A DNA stretch of 39,108 nucleotides, from assembly GCA_002725175.2 (NCBI GenBank), contig PBQX02000101.1:1-39108 (forward strand), in the 5' to 3' direction. Numbering within the stretch: the first letter of the stretch is position 1; the number at the start of each line of letters is the position of its first letter. Positions 36,361 through 39,108 of the stretch are shown piece by piece. Source of the DNA: CACKLF01 sp002725175 (lineage in GTDB: Bacteria; Pseudomonadota; Alphaproteobacteria; Rhodobacterales; Rhodobacteraceae). Both the position numbers and the translations under genes were made by a program. Below the pieces are notes generated by a model, which was given only the letters and a program-made list of their open reading frames with translations, was not told the origin of the DNA and did not search any database.

Positions 36361-37011
36361 ATGAAATTTTTTGTCGATAGTGCTAATATTGAAGAGATTG
36401 CTGAGCTGAAGAACCTTGGCCTTGCGGATGGAGTAACAACAAATCCAAGTTTAATCTTAAAAGCAGGAAGAAACTTTCAATCGATTGCCAAAGATATCTG
36501 TGAGTTGATAGAAGGTCCAGTAAGTCTTGAGGTTTCTTCATCTTCTATAGATCAAATGCGAGCAGAGGCGGAAAAATTAAGAGTTATTTCTGAAAACGTA
36601 GTAGTTAAATTGCCTATGACTTGGAATGGCCTTAAAGTATGCCGAGATTTAGCAAACTCTGGAATCAAAGTTAATATGACCCTTTGCTTTACGGCCAATC
36701 AGGCTATTCTTGCAGCAAAAGCCGGTGCAGAATTTGTTAGTCCATTTGTAGGAAGACTTGATGATACAAAAATAGATGGAGTAGGTNTAATTAANGAAAT
36801 AAGAACTATATACGATAATTACTCTTTTANAACAAAAATCTTGGCAGCAAGCATAAGATCATTAGANCATATTAAAAATTGTGCCATANCTGGAGCTGAA
36901 GCAGTAACAGCCCCACCTGCAATATTGANANAACTCGTGAGCCATCCTTTAACGGACAAGGGTTTAGAAATTTTCTTATCAGACTGGGAAAAAAGCAACC
37001 AAAAAATNTAA
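36361..37011 (+). CDS. tal: Transaldolase / fructose-6-phosphate aldolase family (small type)
   Basis: Schiff-base aldolase of the small TalB-like/FSA subfamily, 216 residues, linking the pentose phosphate pathway and glycolysis. The N terminus MKFFVDSANIEEIAEL, GVTTNPSLILKAG, VSLEVSS, VVKLPMTWNGLK, NMTLCFTANQAILAAKAGAEFVSPFVGRLDD and the Lys-bearing TKILAASIRS are all diagnostic. Transaldolase and F6P aldolase activity cannot be separated by eye. About ten N bases lie in the last third. It is divergent from priA, and the DUF484 gene starts 8 bases after its stop, so it heads a run with DUF484 and xerC. Confidence 0.92.
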   Translation: MKFFVDSANIEEIAELKNLGLADGVTTNPSLILKAGRNFQSIAKDICELIEGPVSLEVSSSSIDQMRAEAEKLRVISENVVVKLPMTWNGLKVCRDLANSGIKVNMTLCFTANQAILAAKAGAEFVSPFVGRLDDTKIDGVGXIXEIRTIYDNYSFXTKILAASIRSLXHIKNCAIXGAEAVTAPPAILXXLVSHPLTDKGLEIFLSDWEKSNQKX

Positions 37012-37019
37012 ATATTTTA

Positions 37020-37727
37020 ATGGAAAATGACATCGAAAAACTTAAGAATTTCTTAATAGAAAACCCCAATTTTATCTTGNATGATATAGATATACTTAAT
37101 AGTCTACTGTCGTCTATTCCAAAGAAAACGGGAAAAAATGTTGTAGATTTAAGGAGTATCTTCTCTGAAAGGTTGGAAGAAAAATATAGTAACTTGGAAA
37201 AAACTCACAGGAATGTTGTAGCCGCAGCACATGACAATATTTCTACTGTAAAATCTATAAATAGGGCTGTACTAAAAATATTACAAGTTAACAATTTGGT
37301 AGATTTTCTGGAGATTTTAAATTCTGAAATTAAACCAATATTTAAATTGGCAAGTATTTTTCTATGCTTTGATAGCATTGAGCCTTTAAGTGAGAACTGG
37401 CCCGACCACAAATGCCTTCATTTAATGAAAGAAGGTGAATGTTACAAATATTTCGACCTTGAACCCGGAGCAATTCCTCTAAAAAATGTACTCTTAAGAA
37501 AAATAAAATCAAATGGAAGTTTTCTTAATAATGCTGATAATACTATGATACTATCAGAAGCAGTAATTGCTATTTCACTTTCCGATAGCAAAGATCTTGT
37601 ATTATTAACAATGGGCTCAACAGACCCTGATTATTTTAACCCCAACCAAGCTACCGATCTTTTAAGCTTTTTTGGAGGAGTACTAGAAAGGCACCTGAAT
37701 AATATAATGCTTAAGAGTGATTCCTAA
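37020..37727 (+). CDS. DUF484 family protein (GAF-like), upstream of xerC
   Basis: A 235-residue cytoplasmic protein of the DUF484 family, predicted to be GAF-like, with no established activity. The N terminus (ENDIEKLKNFLIENPNFIL) matches the family's conserved opening, in which a leading helix includes an FL-xxxP segment. A helical linker (about 45-75) follows, then a GAF-like sensor part, and it ends with GSTDPDYFNPNQATDLLSFFGGVLERHLN, whose GSxDPxRF-like motif is the family's best mark. No signal peptide or membrane segment is seen. It lies 8 bases after the transaldolase and 7 bases before the chosen xerC ATG. The frequent neighbourhood with xerC in proteobacteria supports the call. Confidence 0.88.
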   Translation: MENDIEKLKNFLIENPNFILXDIDILNSLLSSIPKKTGKNVVDLRSIFSERLEEKYSNLEKTHRNVVAAAHDNISTVKSINRAVLKILQVNNLVDFLEILNSEIKPIFKLASIFLCFDSIEPLSENWPDHKCLHLMKEGECYKYFDLEPGAIPLKNVLLRKIKSNGSFLNNADNTMILSEAVIAISLSDSKDLVLLTMGSTDPDYFNPNQATDLLSFFGGVLERHLNNIMLKSDS

Positions 37728-37734
37728 AAAATTA

Positions 37735-38673
37735 ATGGCGCAACCGGGAACATCTTATTTACTGGCGGAAATGATTGAAGCCTGGCGTAGTTATTTACTT
37801 AGCATAGGCGGCAACAGTGAAAACACAGTTGATAGTTATAGAAGAGATGTTGAAAGATTTTTGCGTTTTTCCAAAGATCACACAGCTAAGTCATTAACTC
37901 CGTCAGACATGAAAAATTTTTCAATTACCCATTTTAGATCTTGGCTCGCTTATGAGAGAAGCCAAGGTTTAAGACCTCAATCATTAGCAAGGTCGTTATC
38001 TGGGCTAAAAAATTTTTTCTCTTGGTTAGAAAAGAACTTCAATATTGAAAATTCTAGTATTTCTTTAATCAAACCCCCAAAAATTACAAAACCACTACCA
38101 AGACCTATTTCTCAAGATAAGATAGAAGAATTCTTAAAATCTGTAACTCAGCACACTTCTAAACCATGGGTTAATGCCCGAAATTTAGCGGTAATAATGC
38201 TGATGTACGGATGCGGTCTAAGAATTTCAGAAGCCTTGTCCCTGAAAAAAAAATTTTCTGTTTTAGATGAGTTTCTCATTGCTAGCGGAAAGGGTGGCAA
38301 GGAAAGGCAAATTCCTATACTTCCATTGGTGAGAGAAACAATTGACGACTATTTAAAAAAAAGCAGGAAAATAATTAGCAAGACAGATAGTTTGTTCATT
38401 GGTGAAAATGGGGGAAAACTTTCTCCAAGAATTATCCAAAACCTTGTTTCCCAAGTTAGGTTAGAAGTAGGCTTACCGGAATCCGTCACTCCACATGCCC
38501 TTAGACACTCATTTGCTTCTCATTTACTTGAAAATGGAGCAAATTTACGTATCATACAAAAGCTATTAGGGCATTCTTCATTATCAAGCACCCAGATTTA
38601 TACAGCCGTAACAACAAAGACACTTTTAGAAACCTACAACAAAGCTCACAGACCGAGAAAACTTATGACATGA
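37735..38673 (+). CDS. xerC: Tyrosine recombinase XerC
   Basis: Site-specific recombinase that resolves chromosome dimers at dif with XerD. From ATG 37735 it has 312 residues; a GTG start at 37717, overlapping DUF484 by 11 bases, would add six. The N-terminal SAM-like domain (LLAEMIEAWRSYLLSIGGNSENTVDSYRRDVERFL) is followed by the catalytic domain. Numbered from the GTG, the catalytic set is Arg169 in GCGLRISEAL, Lys192 in GKGGKER, His260 and Arg263 in HALRHSFASHLLE, His286 in LLGHSSLSST and the nucleophile Tyr295. All are intact. Context with DUF484 favours XerC over XerD. Its end overlaps the ileS end by 11 bases on opposite strands. Confidence 0.94.
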   Translation: MAQPGTSYLLAEMIEAWRSYLLSIGGNSENTVDSYRRDVERFLRFSKDHTAKSLTPSDMKNFSITHFRSWLAYERSQGLRPQSLARSLSGLKNFFSWLEKNFNIENSSISLIKPPKITKPLPRPISQDKIEEFLKSVTQHTSKPWVNARNLAVIMLMYGCGLRISEALSLKKKFSVLDEFLIASGKGGKERQIPILPLVRETIDDYLKKSRKIISKTDSLFIGENGGKLSPRIIQNLVSQVRLEVGLPESVTPHALRHSFASHLLENGANLRIIQKLLGHSSLSSTQIYTAVTTKTLLETYNKAHRPRKLMT

Positions 38674-39108
38674 GGACATCGCTGCACCTCTGACAAACTT
38701 TTTTCTCAAAAGACTGTTCAACTTCAGGAAGAATTTTCCAACAACGCAAACATTTTTCCCCTTTTGCTGGCTGGCAAACAACCTTTATATCTGGAATATC
38801 CTTAATCGAAAAAGCATTCTCAGGACCTGTGTCCAAAATCAAAGTAGCACCAGAAGATATGCATATTTCGGCTAAATCCACTCCATTCAACATAGATACC
38901 TTTTCCTTAGAATTTATATATATATAAGGATGAGCCTCTAAGCTAGCACCAATCAATTTCTCTTGCCTACTGATCTCTATAGCGCCACTAACCACTTTCC
39001 TAAGGTCTCTAATCAAATTCCATCTCTCCTCAATACAGTCCGCTTTCCACACCTTTTCTGGGTATGGGAAATCTGTTAAGTGAATTGAATCATTAGTTCC
39101 AGAAAATC
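38663..39108 (-). CDS. ileS: Isoleucyl-tRNA synthetase, C-terminal fragment
   Basis: Only the last ~148 codons are present; the gene enters from the right edge and no start is in the window. The visible part begins FSGTNDSIHLTDFPYPEK, then shows the anticodon-binding-domain helix RWNLIRDLRKVVSGAIEISRQEKLIGASLEAHP. The C-terminal zinc-binding module follows: KCLRCWKILPEV and VCQRCSDVL give four cysteines, needed for activity in bacterial IleRS. This pattern is that of the bacterial type rather than the eukaryote-like one. The catalytic HIGH and KMSKS parts lie outside the window. It converges with xerC. Confidence 0.93.
   Translation of the reverse strand, partial: FSGTNDSIHLTDFPYPEKVWKADCIEERWNLIRDLRKVVSGAIEISRQEKLIGASLEAHPYIYINSKEKVSMLNGVDLAEICISSGATLILDTGPENAFSIKDIPDIKVVCQPAKGEKCLRCWKILPEVEQSFEKKVCQRCSDVLMS

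Noticed and set aside
37735..38673. Integrase of a mobile element
   Set aside because: The recombinase sits next to DUF484 and housekeeping genes, with no attachment repeats or phage genes; it matches core XerC.

Overview
The window is about 39 kb of AT-rich DNA packed with chromosomal housekeeping genes, and it reads as an alphaproteobacterium. The evidence is gene content and order, from general knowledge and not from a search: an F1-only ATP synthase operon (atpHAGDC, no F0 genes); a CIRCE-controlled groES-groEL pair; YbjN-proC beside a UbiK-type gene and lgt-midA-pgeF; a MotA/MotB-like pair; a methyltransferase divergent from gloB; and transaldolase-DUF484-xerC. Low G+C, short gaps and overlapping genes suggest a free-living, streamlined marine-type lineage, but the genus cannot be named from sequence alone. 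No tRNA, rRNA, IS element, prophage, CRISPR or plasmid gene was seen. Both ends cut genes: aspS on the left and ileS on the right.

Layout. 1-10.4 kb: aspS(-) diverges from carB-tdk(+). These converge on a minus-strand cluster, ybjN-proC-csaA-hydroxyacid dehydrogenase. A UbiK-type gene(-) then diverges from lgt-midA-pgeF(+). 11.3-13.9 kb: trxB, purE and purK(+). 13.8-16 kb: groES-groEL(-), with CIRCE, a promoter candidate and a clear intrinsic terminator. 16-19.3 kb: HAD phosphatase, ribF and prs(+). 19.3-25.4 kb: atpHAGDC followed by an MFS exporter(-). 25.6-29.6 kb: methyltransferase(-) divergent from gloB, then clpA(+). 29.7-36.3 kb(-): priA, tyrosine-pathway dehydrogenase, a MotA-like channel subunit and a MotB-like coiled-coil/OmpA protein. 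36.4-38.7 kb(+): transaldolase, DUF484, xerC, running tail-to-tail into ileS(-).

How the genes fit together. Most serve nucleotide supply (carB, tdk, purE, purK, prs), protein quality (groESL, clpA, csaA), redox and cofactors (trxB, ribF, gloB, hydroxyacid dehydrogenase), energy (F1, the MidA complex I factor), envelope (lgt, MotAB-like pair), and chromosome handling (priA, xerC). Nothing looks like a defence island or a transferred block.

Two sequence-level patterns stand out. Single N bases fall in discrete blocks and mostly at third codon positions, which suggests masked strain polymorphism. TTG is used as a start codon in at least seven genes, several with no in-frame ATG available. The least explained gene pair is the MotA/MotB-like complex, with roughly 480 residues of predicted coiled coil between its membrane anchor and its peptidoglycan-binding domain.
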